Position numbers and translations under genes: made by a program
Notes under the pieces: model-generated
Told to the model about the DNA's origin: nothing
The model's input: the letters and a program-made list of their open reading frames with translations, nothing else
The model's database searches: none
Part shown: in pieces, positions 7,787 through 17,323 of the stretch
Layout of the letters: each line of letters begins with the position of its first letter
Position numbering within the stretch: position 1 is the first letter of the stretch
Assembly (NCBI GenBank): GCA_002439095.1
Contig: DJOT01000033.1
Location: 20,113 to 84,112, forward strand
DNA from: Bacteroidales bacterium UBA6431
GTDB taxonomy: Bacteria; Bacteroidota; Bacteroidia; Bacteroidales; UBA932
Reading direction: 5' to 3'
DNA: 64,000 bases

Positions 7787-10700
7787 TGATTGACAGAAGA
7801 ATAAAGAAAGTACTTGTGCTCGGTTCAGGGGCACTCAAGATAGGCGAGGCCGGAGAGTTCGACTACAGCGGTTCACAGGCCCTCAAGGCCCTCAAGGAAG
7901 AGGGCATCAGAACCGTGCTCATCAACCCTAACATCGCCACGGTGCAGACATCCGAGGGCGTGGCGGACAAGATATACTTCCTGCCCGTCACCCCGTATTT
8001 CGTGGAGAAAGTCATCGAGAAGGAAAAGCCGCAGGGCATCCTTCTCTCTTTCGGAGGACAGACGGCCCTCAACTGCGGGGTGCAGCTCTACCGCGACGGC
8101 ATCTTCGACAAATACGGCATCAAGGTGCTCGGCACCCCGGTCCAGGCCATCATCGACACCGAGGACAGGGAGCTTTTCGTTGAGAAGCTTGACCAGATAG
8201 GCGTCAAGACCATACGCTCACACGCGGCAGCCAACATAGAGGAGGCCCGCGCCGCAGCCTCCCAGGTCGGCTATCCGGTGATCCTGCGCGCGGCCTACGC
8301 GCTCGGAGGTCTGGGCTCCGGCTTCTGCGAAAACGAAGAGGAACTCAACGCCGTGGCCACCAAGGCGTTCTCCTTCTCCCCGCAGGTGCTGGTAGAAAAG
8401 TCCCTGCGCGGCTGGAAGGAGATTGAGTATGAGGTCGTGCGCGACTCCTACGACAACTGCATCACCGTCTGCAACATGGAGAATTTCGATCCGCTCGGCA
8501 TCCACACCGGAGAGAGCATCGTCGTGGCCCCGTCGCAGACCCTCTCCAACGAGGAGTTCCACTTCCTTCGCAAGACAGCCATCGACATCGTGCGCCACAT
8601 CGGCATAGTCGGCGAGTGCAATGTCCAATATGCATTCAGCCCGGACGGGGAGGACTACCGCGTGATCGAGGTCAACGCCCGTCTGAGCCGCTCCTCAGCC
8701 CTCGCATCCAAGGCCACGGGATACCCTCTCGCCTTCATCGCAGCCAAGCTCGGTCTGGGCTACGGACTCTTCGAGCTCAACAATGCCGTCACCAAGACCA
8801 CGCCGGCCTTCTTCGAACCGGCCCTTGACTATGTGGTCTGCAAGATTCCGCGCTGGGATCTTGCCAAGTTCAAGGGAGTCTCCCGCGAGATAGGCTCCAG
8901 CATGAAGAGCGTAGGAGAGGTGATGGCCATCGGACGCAACTTCGAGGAAGCCATCCAGAAGGGCCTGCGCATGATCGGGCAGGGAGCAAACGGCTTCGTA
9001 TGCAACAAGCCCTACAGCGCCGCCGACCTTGACGACGCCCTCAAGAACCCTACCGACACCCGCATCTTCGCCATAGCCGCCGCATTCGAGTCCGGCTACA
9101 GCGTGGACAGGATACACGAGCTTACCAAGATCGACCGCTGGTTCCTCGACAAGCTCGAGAACATCGAATCCACCTACCGAGAGTTGGAAAGTGTCAAGAG
9201 CCTCAGCGAGGTAAGCTATGACCTTCTGCGCAAAGCCAAGTGCCAGGGATTCTCGGACATCCAGATAGGCCGCGTGTTCGGCATTCCGGAGTCCGACGTA
9301 CGCTCACGCCGGAAAGTTGAGGGCCTCAGGCCTGTGGTCAAGCAGATAGACACGCTCGCGGCAGAGTTCCCGTCCGACACCAACTATCTGTACCTCACCT
9401 ACAACGGCAGCGCCGACGATGTCAACTTCAGCGAGAGTTCCCGCTCCGTGATAGTGCTCGGCTCGGGTGCCTACCGCATCGGCAGCAGCGTGGAGTTCGA
9501 CTGGTGCGGGGTGAACGCCCTTCAGACCCTGCGCAAACGCGGCTACAGGGCCATCATGATCAACTACAACCCCGAGACCGTCTCCACCGACTACGACAGC
9601 TGCGACCGCCTCTACTTCGACGAGCTCAGCTACGAGACCGTGATGGACATCTGCACGCTCGAGAAGCCCATGGGCGTGATAGTCAGCGTGGGAGGCCAGA
9701 TCCCGAACAACCTCGCCCTACCTCTGATGAAGAGCGGAGTGAGGATTCTCGGCACCTCGGCCACGGACATCGACCGCGCTGAAGACCGCAACAAGTTCTC
9801 TCAGATCGTGGACAAGCTCGGCATCGACCAGCCGAGATGGAGGGAACTCACCACGATGGAGGACATCGACAGTTTCATCGCAGAAGTGGGTTTCCCTGTG
9901 CTGGTGCGCCCTTCATACGTGCTCTCCGGAGCCGCAATGAACGTATGCTACAGCTACGATGACCTGAAGATCTGCCTCGACATGGCAGTGGAGGTGTCAG
10001 AGGAACACCCTGTCGTCATCAGTTCGTTCATGCAGCGCTGCAAGGAACTTGAGTGCGATGCCGTGGCCGACAACGGACGGGTGATCGCCTCAGCCATCTC
10101 CGAGCATATCGAGTTCGCGGGTGTACACTCCGGAGACGCCACCATCCAGTTCCCGCCGCAGAAGATCTACGGCATCACGGCAGCCAGAATCCGCAAGACC
10201 ACGGCAGCAATAGCCGCCGAACTGCACATCACCGGCCCGTTCAACATCCAGTTCCTCGCCACGGACAACTACATCAAGGTCATCGAGTGCAACCTCAGGG
10301 CCTCAAGAAGTTTCCCGTTCGTCTCCAAGGTACTGAAAGTCAACTTCATCGAACTCGCTACCCGCTGCATGCTCGGAGAGCACCCGGTCCCGGTGGGGAT
10401 CGATCCGTTCGAGCTTGAGTATGTGGGCGTGAAGTGCTCCCAGTTCTCGTTCTCCCGGCTCAACGAGGCCGATCCGGTGCTCGGGGTGGACATGTCCTCC
10501 ACCGGAGAGGTCGGCTGCATCGGGGACAACCTCGATGATGCCCTGCTCAAAGCCATGCTCTCCGTGGGACACCGCATCCCGAAGAAAGCCGTGCTCATCT
10601 CCTCGGGCAACGCCCGCCAGAAAGCGGACATCCTCCCGGCCTGCCAGCTGCTGAACGCCAAGGGCATAGAGATCTACGCCACAGAAGGCACCTGCCGCTA

Positions 10701-10992
10701 CCTCAACGAGAACGGAGTGCCCGCAAAGCTGGCACTCCGTCCGGATGAGACTTCCGCCGGGGGGCACCCTTCAGCTGTTGACCTGATAAGGGATCACCGG
10801 GTGGAACTTGTGATAAACATCCCTAAAAACTTCAGCCGAGGGGAACTCAGCAACGGATACCGTATGCGCCGTGCAGCCATCGACTTCAACGTTCCGCTGA
10901 TCACCAACTCCCGGCTCGCCACCGCCTACATCAGGGCGTTCTGCGCGGAGCCGCAGGAGAGCATCAGCATCAAGGGATGGGATGAGTATTAG
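7786..10992 (+). CDS. carB: carbamoyl-phosphate synthase large subunit
   Basis: This large subunit makes carbamoyl phosphate from bicarbonate, ammonia and two ATP. Its 1068 residues hold two homologous ATP-grasp halves. The first opens with VLVLGSGALKIGEAGEFDYS and contains SFGGQTALNCG; the second opens near residue 553 with VIVLGSGAYRIGSSVEFDW and contains SVGGQIPNNLA. A C-terminal MGS-like regulatory domain covers roughly residues 935-1068. The gene closes the arginine operon; its last 4 bases overlap the 3' end of the convergent lipoprotein gene, leaving no room for a separate terminator. Confidence 0.96.
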   Translation: MIDRRIKKVLVLGSGALKIGEAGEFDYSGSQALKALKEEGIRTVLINPNIATVQTSEGVADKIYFLPVTPYFVEKVIEKEKPQGILLSFGGQTALNCGVQLYRDGIFDKYGIKVLGTPVQAIIDTEDRELFVEKLDQIGVKTIRSHAAANIEEARAAASQVGYPVILRAAYALGGLGSGFCENEEELNAVATKAFSFSPQVLVEKSLRGWKEIEYEVVRDSYDNCITVCNMENFDPLGIHTGESIVVAPSQTLSNEEFHFLRKTAIDIVRHIGIVGECNVQYAFSPDGEDYRVIEVNARLSRSSALASKATGYPLAFIAAKLGLGYGLFELNNAVTKTTPAFFEPALDYVVCKIPRWDLAKFKGVSREIGSSMKSVGEVMAIGRNFEEAIQKGLRMIGQGANGFVCNKPYSAADLDDALKNPTDTRIFAIAAAFESGYSVDRIHELTKIDRWFLDKLENIESTYRELESVKSLSEVSYDLLRKAKCQGFSDIQIGRVFGIPESDVRSRRKVEGLRPVVKQIDTLAAEFPSDTNYLYLTYNGSADDVNFSESSRSVIVLGSGAYRIGSSVEFDWCGVNALQTLRKRGYRAIMINYNPETVSTDYDSCDRLYFDELSYETVMDICTLEKPMGVIVSVGGQIPNNLALPLMKSGVRILGTSATDIDRAEDRNKFSQIVDKLGIDQPRWRELTTMEDIDSFIAEVGFPVLVRPSYVLSGAAMNVCYSYDDLKICLDMAVEVSEEHPVVISSFMQRCKELECDAVADNGRVIASAISEHIEFAGVHSGDATIQFPPQKIYGITAARIRKTTAAIAAELHITGPFNIQFLATDNYIKVIECNLRASRSFPFVSKVLKVNFIELATRCMLGEHPVPVGIDPFELEYVGVKCSQFSFSRLNEADPVLGVDMSSTGEVGCIGDNLDDALLKAMLSVGHRIPKKAVLISSGNARQKADILPACQLLNAKGIEIYATEGTCRYLNENGVPAKLALRPDETSAGGHPSAVDLIRDHRVELVINIPKNFSRGELSNGYRMRRAAIDFNVPLITNSRLATAYIRAFCAEPQESISIKGWDEY

Positions 10993-11411
10993 TCCTGTGA
11001 GACCTCCGCGTCAGTAGCGGGCACAAGAGCGAGGCGCACCTTGCCCTCGGCATCAGAGAGTTTGAGCGTGTCGGCGGAATAGCTGATGCGCTCAACTGCG
11101 TTGATGGCCTCGCGGACCTTGTTCTCCACGGCCATGTCCTGCGGAAGACCGGCCATCATGGTCATGCCCATCTCCCCTATCTTGAGCGTGTCGCCGTTGA
11201 ACTTATAGTCCCCGTTTGCGATGTTGACCCCCAGGCAGCTGTGCACCCGTCCGTCCTCGCCGAAGACGATGTAAGGGGTTTTCTCGACTGTCTGCACTGT
11301 CTCGCCGTCGGCGGAGACGATCTTCCACTGTCCCACAGGGGACTTCACTGCCTGTGAGCAGGCGGCTGCGGCCATTGCGGCGGCAGCCATCATGATAATA
11401 CACTTCTTCAT
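10989..11411 (-). CDS. small META/HslJ-like lipoprotein
   Basis: A 140-residue predicted lipoprotein: signal sequence MKKCIIMMAAAAMAAAACS with a lipobox ending at Cys18, then a short beta-rich domain starting VGQWKIVSADGETV. This resembles heat-shock HslJ/META-type lipocalin-like lipoproteins of Bacteroidota, but the match is by eye. The start at 11411 overlaps the stop of the CDF exporter gene upstream (ATGA), so the two are probably translated together. The open frame continues further upstream only as a shadow. Function is unknown; a surface or periplasmic role follows from the signal peptide. Confidence 0.7.
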   Translation of the reverse strand: MKKCIIMMAAAAMAAAACSQAVKSPVGQWKIVSADGETVQTVEKTPYIVFGEDGRVHSCLGVNIANGDYKFNGDTLKIGEMGMTMMAGLPQDMAVENKVREAINAVERISYSADTLKLSDAEGKVRLALVPATDAEVSQD

Positions 11412-12280
11412 ATCGTTTCTATTGTCACGGGATTGAACCCGAGTTTTTCCAGTTTTTCGTGCAGGGCCCTGCGCACCGCTTCGGCTGAGCCGTCCACCTC
11501 CACGCGCAGCGTAAGGGCGGTCTGGTTGATGCTCACGGCCCATATGTGCAGTTCCCCGATGCTCTTCACCCCCTCGCATCCGACTATCACGGCCTTTACG
11601 GCATCGTAATCCACTCCGCGCGGCACCCCGTCCGTTATCATCCTCAAGGCCTCGGAGAGGAGCCGTATGCTGTTGAAGAGGATCACGGCGGCTATGACAA
11701 GGCTGATTATCGGATCGATGCGGTACCAGCCGGTAAGGCTGATGACCACGCCGGAGAGCACCACGCCCAGCGAGAGCATCGAGTCCGCCGCCATGTGCAG
11801 GAACGCACCCCGTGTGTTGATGTCCTTCTTCTGGTGGCGCATCATCAGGAGGGCGCTCACTCCGCTGACGATGATGCCGGCAGCTGCCGTCCATGATACC
11901 GCCTCCCCGTCCACAGGCGAAGGCTCCAGAAACTTCTCCATGCTCTCGTATACTATCACGCACACGGCGCAGACAAGCAGGAGGGCATTGAACAGGGATA
12001 TCAGCACGGATGCCTTGCGGTGACCGTAGGTATAGCGGCTGTCGGGCTGGCTCGAGGCAAGACGGAACGCCACCAGCGCTATCAGAAGCGAGAAGACGTC
12101 TATCATCTTGTGCCCGGCGTCCGAGAGCAGTCCGGTGGAATTGCTGTGCACTCCCACGACGGCTTCGAGTATCACGAAGCCGAAATTGAGCGCGATCGCG
12201 ATATAATAAACCACATTCAGGGACTCAATCGCATGAACGTGGGGCGCATGAACGTGATGCGCATGATGCCGATGTTCCAT
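11408..12280 (-). CDS. cation diffusion facilitator (zinc-type) exporter
   Basis: A CDF family divalent metal/proton antiporter of the inner membrane, likely exporting Zn2+ or a related metal. The 290-residue protein starts with a histidine-rich tail (MEHRHHAHHVHAPHVHA) that probably binds metal. About six membrane segments follow. The metal-site pattern is seen as SDAGHKMIDV in segment 2 (Asp and Asp four apart) and HMAADSMLSL in segment 5 (His and Asp four apart). A cytoplasmic ferredoxin-like C-terminal domain ends the protein. It is transcribed divergently from ffh; a -7 box TATATTTG lies at 12289-12296, only 8 bases before the ATG, so the leader would be very short. Confidence 0.9.
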   Translation of the reverse strand: MEHRHHAHHVHAPHVHAIESLNVVYYIAIALNFGFVILEAVVGVHSNSTGLLSDAGHKMIDVFSLLIALVAFRLASSQPDSRYTYGHRKASVLISLFNALLLVCAVCVIVYESMEKFLEPSPVDGEAVSWTAAAGIIVSGVSALLMMRHQKKDINTRGAFLHMAADSMLSLGVVLSGVVISLTGWYRIDPIISLVIAAVILFNSIRLLSEALRMITDGVPRGVDYDAVKAVIVGCEGVKSIGELHIWAVSINQTALTLRVEVDGSAEAVRRALHEKLEKLGFNPVTIETI

Positions 12281-12288
12281 AACGGGCG

Positions 12289-12317
12289 CAAATATACGGC
12301 AAAAAGTGTTAAATTTG
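12289..12317. promoter_or_regulatory. divergent -7 boxes between CDF exporter and ffh
   Basis: On the minus strand TATATTTG (12296 to 12289) fits the Bacteroidota -7 consensus TAnnTTTG and lies just before the exporter start at 12280. On the plus strand TAAATTTG (12310-12317) lies 23 bases before the ffh start at 12341. I see no convincing TTTG -33 box for either. Confidence 0.55.
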
Positions 12318-12340
12318 TAATCTTAAATAAAAGACACACA

Positions 12341-13663
12341 ATGTTCGACAATCTATCCGACAGACTGGAAAGGTCTTTCAAGATACTCAAGGGCGAGGGC
12401 AAGATCACGGAAGTCAACGTGGCCGAGACCCTCAAGGAAATCAGACGTGCGCTGCTCGATGCCGACGTCTCTTACAAGGTGGCCAAGGACTTCTGCGACA
12501 AGGTCAAGGCCAAGGCCATGGGGGCCAATGTCCTCACCGCCGTCAAGCCTCAGCAGATGATGGTCAAGATCGTCCACGACGAGTTGGCCGAGTTCATGGG
12601 TTCGGAACACAGCGAGATCAATGTCAAGGGCAGTCCGGCCGTCATACTTGTGGCCGGCCTCAACGGTTCCGGAAAGACGACTTTCTGCGGCAAGCTCGCC
12701 CTCAGGCTCAAGAGCAAGAAAGGGGCGAAGGTCCTGCTCGCCGCCTGTGACACATTCCGCCCGGCAGCAATCACCCAGCTCCAGACCCTCGGCGAGCAGG
12801 TCGGAGTCCCTGTCTACAGCGAAGAAGGAGAGAAGGACCCGGTCAAAGTGGCCAAGGACGCTGTCGCCAAGGCGAAGCAGGAAGGCTACAGCATAGTCAT
12901 AGTGGATACCGCCGGACGTCTCGTCGTGGACAAGGAGCTGATGGACGAGATCTCCACTCTCCACAAGGCCCTCCAGCCGTCAGAGACCCTCTTCGTGGTC
13001 GATGCCATGACAGGTCAGGACGCAGTCGAGTCCGCCAAGGCGTTCAACGAGGCCATAGACTACGACGGAGTGGTGCTCAGCAAGATGGACGGCGACACCA
13101 GAGGCGGTGCCGCGCTCTCCATCAAGGCGGTCACCGGCAAGCCGATCAAGTTCGTCAGTCTGGGCGAGAAGATGGAGGCCCTCGACATATTCTATCCTGC
13201 CCGCGTCGCTGACCGCATCCTCGGCATGGGTGATGTCGTATCACTCGTGGAGAAGGCCCAGGAGCAGTTCGACGAGCAGCAGGCCCGGGCGCTCAAAAAG
13301 AAGATCGCCAAGAACCAGTTCACATTCAACGATTTCTACGACCAGCTCAAGCAGGTCCAGAAGATGGGCAACATGAAGGACATCATGGGTATGCTCCCGG
13401 GGATGGACAAGGCCCTCAAGGATGTGGACATACCGGAGGACGCGTTCAAGTCCACCGAGGCCATCATCCAGTCCATGACCCCTTACGAAAAAGAGCACCC
13501 GGAGTGCCTCAACGGCTCCAGGCGCTCAAGGATCGCCAAAGGTTCGGGAACTACCATCGCGGATGTCAACAAGCTCATAAAGCAGTTTGAGCAGAGCCGC
13601 AAGATGATGAAGATGGCTGTCGACGGGACGCTCCAGCAGAAGCTCAGAAGCCTCCGAAAATAA
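12341..13663 (+). CDS. ffh: signal recognition particle protein Ffh
   Basis: The SRP GTPase binds signal sequences of membrane proteins as they emerge from the ribosome and, with 4.5S RNA and FtsY, delivers them to the translocon. The start MFDNLSDRLERSF at 12341 is the family's N-terminus; the open frame upstream is not coding. The protein has 440 residues: N domain (1-85), G domain with P-loop GLNGSGKTTFCGKLA, DTAGRL and SKMDGD, and a methionine-rich M domain with PGMDKALKD and the RNA-binding NGSRRSRIAKGSG stretch. Its 3' end overlaps the convergent nucleotidase gene by 20 bases. Confidence 0.96.
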   Translation: MFDNLSDRLERSFKILKGEGKITEVNVAETLKEIRRALLDADVSYKVAKDFCDKVKAKAMGANVLTAVKPQQMMVKIVHDELAEFMGSEHSEINVKGSPAVILVAGLNGSGKTTFCGKLALRLKSKKGAKVLLAACDTFRPAAITQLQTLGEQVGVPVYSEEGEKDPVKVAKDAVAKAKQEGYSIVIVDTAGRLVVDKELMDEISTLHKALQPSETLFVVDAMTGQDAVESAKAFNEAIDYDGVVLSKMDGDTRGGAALSIKAVTGKPIKFVSLGEKMEALDIFYPARVADRILGMGDVVSLVEKAQEQFDEQQARALKKKIAKNQFTFNDFYDQLKQVQKMGNMKDIMGMLPGMDKALKDVDIPEDAFKSTEAIIQSMTPYEKEHPECLNGSRRSRIAKGSGTTIADVNKLIKQFEQSRKMMKMAVDGTLQQKLRSLRK

Positions 13664-15368
13664 GCTCCATATCAGCGTCCATCAGTCTGGACACCTTTTT
13701 CTCCGGTACGAAGTGCCACTCTCCTGTCACGGACGGGTCGCCGACAAGTGCCGGAGTTATTTCTTTGTGTCTTGAGATGAAATCATAGACCATGTCGCGG
13801 ATCTCCGGATAGCGGGCCACCACACGCCTGTCGGCCTCCTCCTTGCTCAGACCGGCCCCCTTGAAGAGGATGTTCCCCCCGCCGTTGGCGCGGTACGAGG
13901 TCATCGCCACATTGAACCAGGCGCTCTCGTCGAAGGCGCTGCCGTCGGCAAGCGAGGCTATCTTGACCCTTTTGCCGTAAGGCTTGGTCACGTCCACCGT
14001 ATAGACAAGCCCCGCAGCCGAATCAAAGTTGTACGGGCGGCCGGTGAACGACCACTTCCTGGCGCCTGTCCTCGCATCCGGGCTGTCAACTATCTTCAAC
14101 ACATGCCTCCCCGGGGTCTGTATCCAGGTGTCGTAAGAGTATTCGAGGTAGCTGCGGATTTCGGCCCCGGTAAGTTTCAGCACGAAAAGCTGGTTCTCGT
14201 AAGGGTAGATGGTGAACATGTCGTTGTAGATCACATCCCCCGCCTTGACGGTGCCGTCATATGTGAGCGGTGCCGCGAAAGAAATCTGCGCCTCAGGCAC
14301 ACCGATCTGCACGGTATGGACAAGGTTGATGTAATCCGACATACCCCGGTAGGCGTCACGGGTGCGCAGCTCCATGCTCATATGGCCCACCTTGCGGTTG
14401 GTGAAAGCCTTGACCTCCTCGAACTCGGCTTCGAACTCCTTCCGCATCTGTGTATCCACCAGAGTCTTGCTCATCCTCACGGTCTCGGCGTGCACGCGTC
14501 TTGATGCTCCCGATGTCACGGTGACATGCCCGACATTGCCGGCACGTGCTCCGCCATTGACAAGCACACAGCCGTCTTTCTCAGCAACATAAGGTCTATG
14601 GTCATGAGCGCAGACGAGCACGTCCACGCCGCTCAGCGAGTTCAGAAGGTCAAGTCCCTGGTTTTCAAGGGCAGAACCGTCTCCGGTGCCGGTACCGGAG
14701 TGCACCGCCACCACCGTGACATCCGGTTTCTGCGTGGCCCTGACCTCGTCCACAGCCTCCTGCACGAGAGGGATGAGGGACACGAAATCCATACCCCTCC
14801 ACAGCGGCTCGGAAAGCCAGGCCTTCATGTTGGGGTTGGTGAAACCGAGTACGGCCACCTTCATCCCGGCCCTCTCGAAAATCTTCCATACCGGGAAATA
14901 CGGCTTTCCGTCTGCGGTGCGCAGGGCGTTGCCCCCGAGCCACGGGATGCCCGCTTGAGCGAGTTGAGACGCCACCCTGTCGTAGACCGCATGGCCCGTC
15001 TCGATGTCGTGGTTGCCGACAACCACGGCATCATAGCTCATATACTCCACCAGACGCGGGAAAAGGTGAGGAACATCGGTACGGACATAGTTGTAATAGT
15101 AAGCGGCATTGTCGCCCTGAAGACAGTCGCCGGCATCAAGCAGAAGGAGATTTTCAGGACCCGCGGCAGAGCGCAGGCTGTCCACATAGTGCTTCACCGA
15201 CATCAGGCTGGTTCTGGAGGCCTGCCCCTCCACATAAGGACGGTCAAACCAGGAACCGTGCACGTCACCGGTGGTGACGATATGAAGTGTACGCTCCTGC
15301 GCAGCGGCGCAGACTGCGACCGCGAGCACAATGGCAGAAGCGATAATCCGTTTGAGACAAAGTTTCAT
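13644..15368 (-). CDS. 5'-nucleotidase / 2',3'-cyclic phosphodiesterase, secreted
   Basis: A periplasmic metallophosphatase of the UshA/CpdB type that hydrolyses nucleotides. The start at 15368 gives MKLCLKRIIASAIVLAVAVCAAAQ, a clear signal peptide; the longer open frame is ignored. The 574-residue protein has an N-terminal metallophosphoesterase domain with the metal-binding blocks TGDVHGSWF, DAGDCLQGDN, VGNHDIETG and CAHDHRP. A C-terminal 5'-nucleotidase domain (from about residue 330) contains YPYENQLFVLKLTGAE. It is transcribed divergently from the GSCFA gene. It could act on cyclic nucleotides or UDP-sugars; the substrate cannot be read from the sequence. Confidence 0.88.
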   Translation of the reverse strand: MKLCLKRIIASAIVLAVAVCAAAQERTLHIVTTGDVHGSWFDRPYVEGQASRTSLMSVKHYVDSLRSAAGPENLLLLDAGDCLQGDNAAYYYNYVRTDVPHLFPRLVEYMSYDAVVVGNHDIETGHAVYDRVASQLAQAGIPWLGGNALRTADGKPYFPVWKIFERAGMKVAVLGFTNPNMKAWLSEPLWRGMDFVSLIPLVQEAVDEVRATQKPDVTVVAVHSGTGTGDGSALENQGLDLLNSLSGVDVLVCAHDHRPYVAEKDGCVLVNGGARAGNVGHVTVTSGASRRVHAETVRMSKTLVDTQMRKEFEAEFEEVKAFTNRKVGHMSMELRTRDAYRGMSDYINLVHTVQIGVPEAQISFAAPLTYDGTVKAGDVIYNDMFTIYPYENQLFVLKLTGAEIRSYLEYSYDTWIQTPGRHVLKIVDSPDARTGARKWSFTGRPYNFDSAAGLVYTVDVTKPYGKRVKIASLADGSAFDESAWFNVAMTSYRANGGGNILFKGAGLSKEEADRRVVARYPEIRDMVYDFISRHKEITPALVGDPSVTGEWHFVPEKKVSRLMDADMELIFGGF

Positions 15369-15388
15369 GAGATGCGATTTTAACGGGG

Positions 15389-15405
15389 CAAAAATACTAA
15401 ATTTG
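15389..15405. promoter_or_regulatory. back-to-back divergent -7 boxes
   Basis: TATTTTTG on the minus strand (15396 to 15389, for the nucleotidase starting at 15368) and TAAATTTG on the plus strand (15398-15405, for the GSCFA gene starting at 15415) are separated by one base. Both fit TAnnTTTG. RNA polymerase could hardly occupy both at once. Confidence 0.5.
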
Positions 15406-15414
15406 CCGTTGCTT

Positions 15415-16275
15415 ATGAAATTCAGGACAGAGATAAACTTGCAGCCGTCGGGCGCGGTGATAAGCCTCGATGACCGGCTGACCCTGCTGGGAAGCTGCTT
15501 CTCGGACAGCATCGGAGAAAAGCTCAGCGACGCCGGCTTCACGGTGCTGCGCAACCCGTTCGGAACCCTCTACAACCCCGCATCCATAGCTTCCGCCGTA
15601 CACAGGCTTGATTGCGGGGAACCGTTTTCGGAGCAAGACTGCGTCCGGATGGGGGCCGGTGCGGGGCTCGTATGCAGTTTCGAGCACCACACTTCTTTCG
15701 CAAGGGAAAACGAGGTGGAGTTCCTGGCCAATACCAACGCCAGGCTCCAGGAGAGCAGAACCGCCTGGGAGAGAAGCAACAGGGTCATCATCACCCTCGG
15801 GACAGCATTCGTCTGGAAGTCCCTGCAGCGCGGCGGGATGGTCGTGTCCAACTGCCTGAAACTCCCCGCCAAAGAATTTGAAAGGGAGATGCTCTCCGTG
15901 CAGGAATGCACCTCGCTTCTGCGGGAGATCACAAGCGCGCACCCGGAAAAAGAGTTCATATTCACAGTCTCCCCCATCAGACATCTCTCTGACGGAGCTC
16001 ACGCCAACACCCTGTCCAAGTCCACCCTGCATCTGGCCGTGGAGGCACTGGTCGCCGGGACGGAGGGCACATCGTATTTCCCGGCATACGAACTGATGAT
16101 GGACGACCTGAGGGACTACCGCTTTTGGGCCAAGGACATGATTCACCCGTCAGAGACGGCTGTAGACTATATCTGGGAGAAGTTCATAGAAGCGCACATC
16201 CCCGAAAAAGACCTTGCCGGACTCAGAGCGAACGAGAAGTCCAGTCTCCGAGCCCGGCACAGGCCGATGAAGTGA
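15415..16275 (+). CDS. GSCFA family protein
   Basis: The 286-residue protein carries the name-giving motif of the GSCFA family near its N-terminus (LTLLGSCFSDSIGEKL, about residues 21-36). The family is thought to be SGNH-hydrolase related, and its function in bacteria is not settled. Further conserved-looking blocks are ITLGTAFVW, SPIRHLSDG and a final DMIHPSETAVDYIWEKF, which would hold the Asp/His of an SGNH-type triad. The start at 15415 is chosen because it follows the -7 box and begins with the family's MKFRTEI; the frame upstream is open but lies in the promoter. There is no signal peptide, so it is probably cytoplasmic. Confidence 0.85.
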   Translation: MKFRTEINLQPSGAVISLDDRLTLLGSCFSDSIGEKLSDAGFTVLRNPFGTLYNPASIASAVHRLDCGEPFSEQDCVRMGAGAGLVCSFEHHTSFARENEVEFLANTNARLQESRTAWERSNRVIITLGTAFVWKSLQRGGMVVSNCLKLPAKEFEREMLSVQECTSLLREITSAHPEKEFIFTVSPIRHLSDGAHANTLSKSTLHLAVEALVAGTEGTSYFPAYELMMDDLRDYRFWAKDMIHPSETAVDYIWEKFIEAHIPEKDLAGLRANEKSSLRARHRPMK

Positions 16276-16284
16276 TAAGTATAA

Positions 16285-16986
16285 CTATTTTGTCCTGACC
16301 GTTCCGGCACCTTTGACTGATTTGGAAAGGGTCTGGACCTTCAGCTCGGAAATATCCACATCCCCGGCTCCGCGCACATCGATGTCTGCGCTGTCCGCAC
16401 GTCCTGCGAAAGTGCAGTCTCCGGCTCCGCTGACACTCACTGTGAGGCTCTCGCAGTCGAGATCTTCAATGTCTATGTCTCCGGCTCCACGCACATTGAC
16501 ACTCACCTGCGAAGCCTTGATGCTGTCCACCTCGACATCCCCGGCCCCACTGATGTCGATCAGGAAAGAGTCGGCGACAAGACTTCCTTCAAGTTCAACA
16601 TCAGAAGCCCCATTGATCGTAAGACCTTCAAGAGTGGGTGCGCTGATTGTGAACACCACAGTCCTGGCGTTGCGTATCTGGCTGTATCCTGGAATCGAGA
16701 TGTTGAGACATCCTGTAGAATCCACATCAAACGCAAGCGCATCCACAAGGTTGCCGGCAGCGTGGACACTCACGCTCTTGGGTCCGGTCGAGAATTTCAC
16801 GTCACAAGGCACGCTCACGCTCAGCGACTTGAAATCCTCCACCTTGACATCTCTGGTGACAAGGCTGTCGGAGGCCACAAGCACCCCGTCAGAGCACCAT
16901 TCGCCCTTGACACTTACAAATTTGCATGAGGTGCACGCAAGCGCCGCTGCTGCAAGCAGCACGGCAATTCTTAACAATCTGTTCAT
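16285..16986 (-). CDS. DUF2807 (GIN domain) lipoprotein
   Basis: A 233-residue exported protein with signal MNRLLRIAVLLAAAALACTSC (lipobox Cys21) followed by a DUF2807/GIN domain. This beta-helix-like repeat of short turns is visible as alternating stretches such as DISGAGDVEVDS, NVRGAGDIDIED and DVRGAGDVDISE. The domain is common in Bacteroidota envelope proteins, and its molecular role is not established. The gene is last in a four-gene operon behind a GntR regulator and an ABC transporter, overlapping the regulator by 4 bases, so an envelope-stress or export role shared with the transporter is a reasonable inference. Confidence 0.85.
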   Translation of the reverse strand: MNRLLRIAVLLAAAALACTSCKFVSVKGEWCSDGVLVASDSLVTRDVKVEDFKSLSVSVPCDVKFSTGPKSVSVHAAGNLVDALAFDVDSTGCLNISIPGYSQIRNARTVVFTISAPTLEGLTINGASDVELEGSLVADSFLIDISGAGDVEVDSIKASQVSVNVRGAGDIDIEDLDCESLTVSVSGAGDCTFAGRADSADIDVRGAGDVDISELKVQTLSKSVKGAGTVRTK

Positions 16987-17321
16987 TTTATATAGTCCTT
17001 TAATTGTATCCCGAGAAGCTCAGCCCTGTTGCGGAAGGCCGGAAGCTCCTGCTCTATGAATTTACGCCGTTCAGTCTGCCGGATGATGTCCACCGCATCG
17101 GAGGCGATGAAGAAGCCGATGCCGCGTTGGTTGAAGATCACGCCCCTGTCGGAGAGGACATCGTATGAGCGCGCCACGGTGTTGGGATTGACCCCTATCT
17201 TCGCCCCCCACTCCCTGACGGAGGGAATGCGGTCGGCGGCTTTGAGTTCGCCCGAAAGCACCCGTTCACAGATATTGTCGGCTATCTGGAGATATATCGG
17301 TCTGTTGCTGTCGAATTCCAT
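16983..17321 (-). CDS. GntR-family (YtrA-like) transcription regulator
   Basis: A short one-domain GntR regulator: a winged helix (residues about 5-70; IYLQIADNICERVLSGEL, then VREWGAKIGVNPNTVARSYDVLSDRGVIFNQRGIGFFI) with only a small helical tail, as in the YtrA subfamily. I take the start at 17321 (MEFDSNRPIYLQ), 2 bases after the permease stop, giving 112 residues; a start at 17357 inside the permease is possible. YtrA regulators usually repress a linked ABC transporter operon. A matching inverted repeat lies just before the first gene of this operon (18957-18980). Confidence 0.88.
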   Translation of the reverse strand: MEFDSNRPIYLQIADNICERVLSGELKAADRIPSVREWGAKIGVNPNTVARSYDVLSDRGVIFNQRGIGFFIASDAVDIIRQTERRKFIEQELPAFRNRAELLGIQLKDYIK

Positions 17322-17323
17322 TT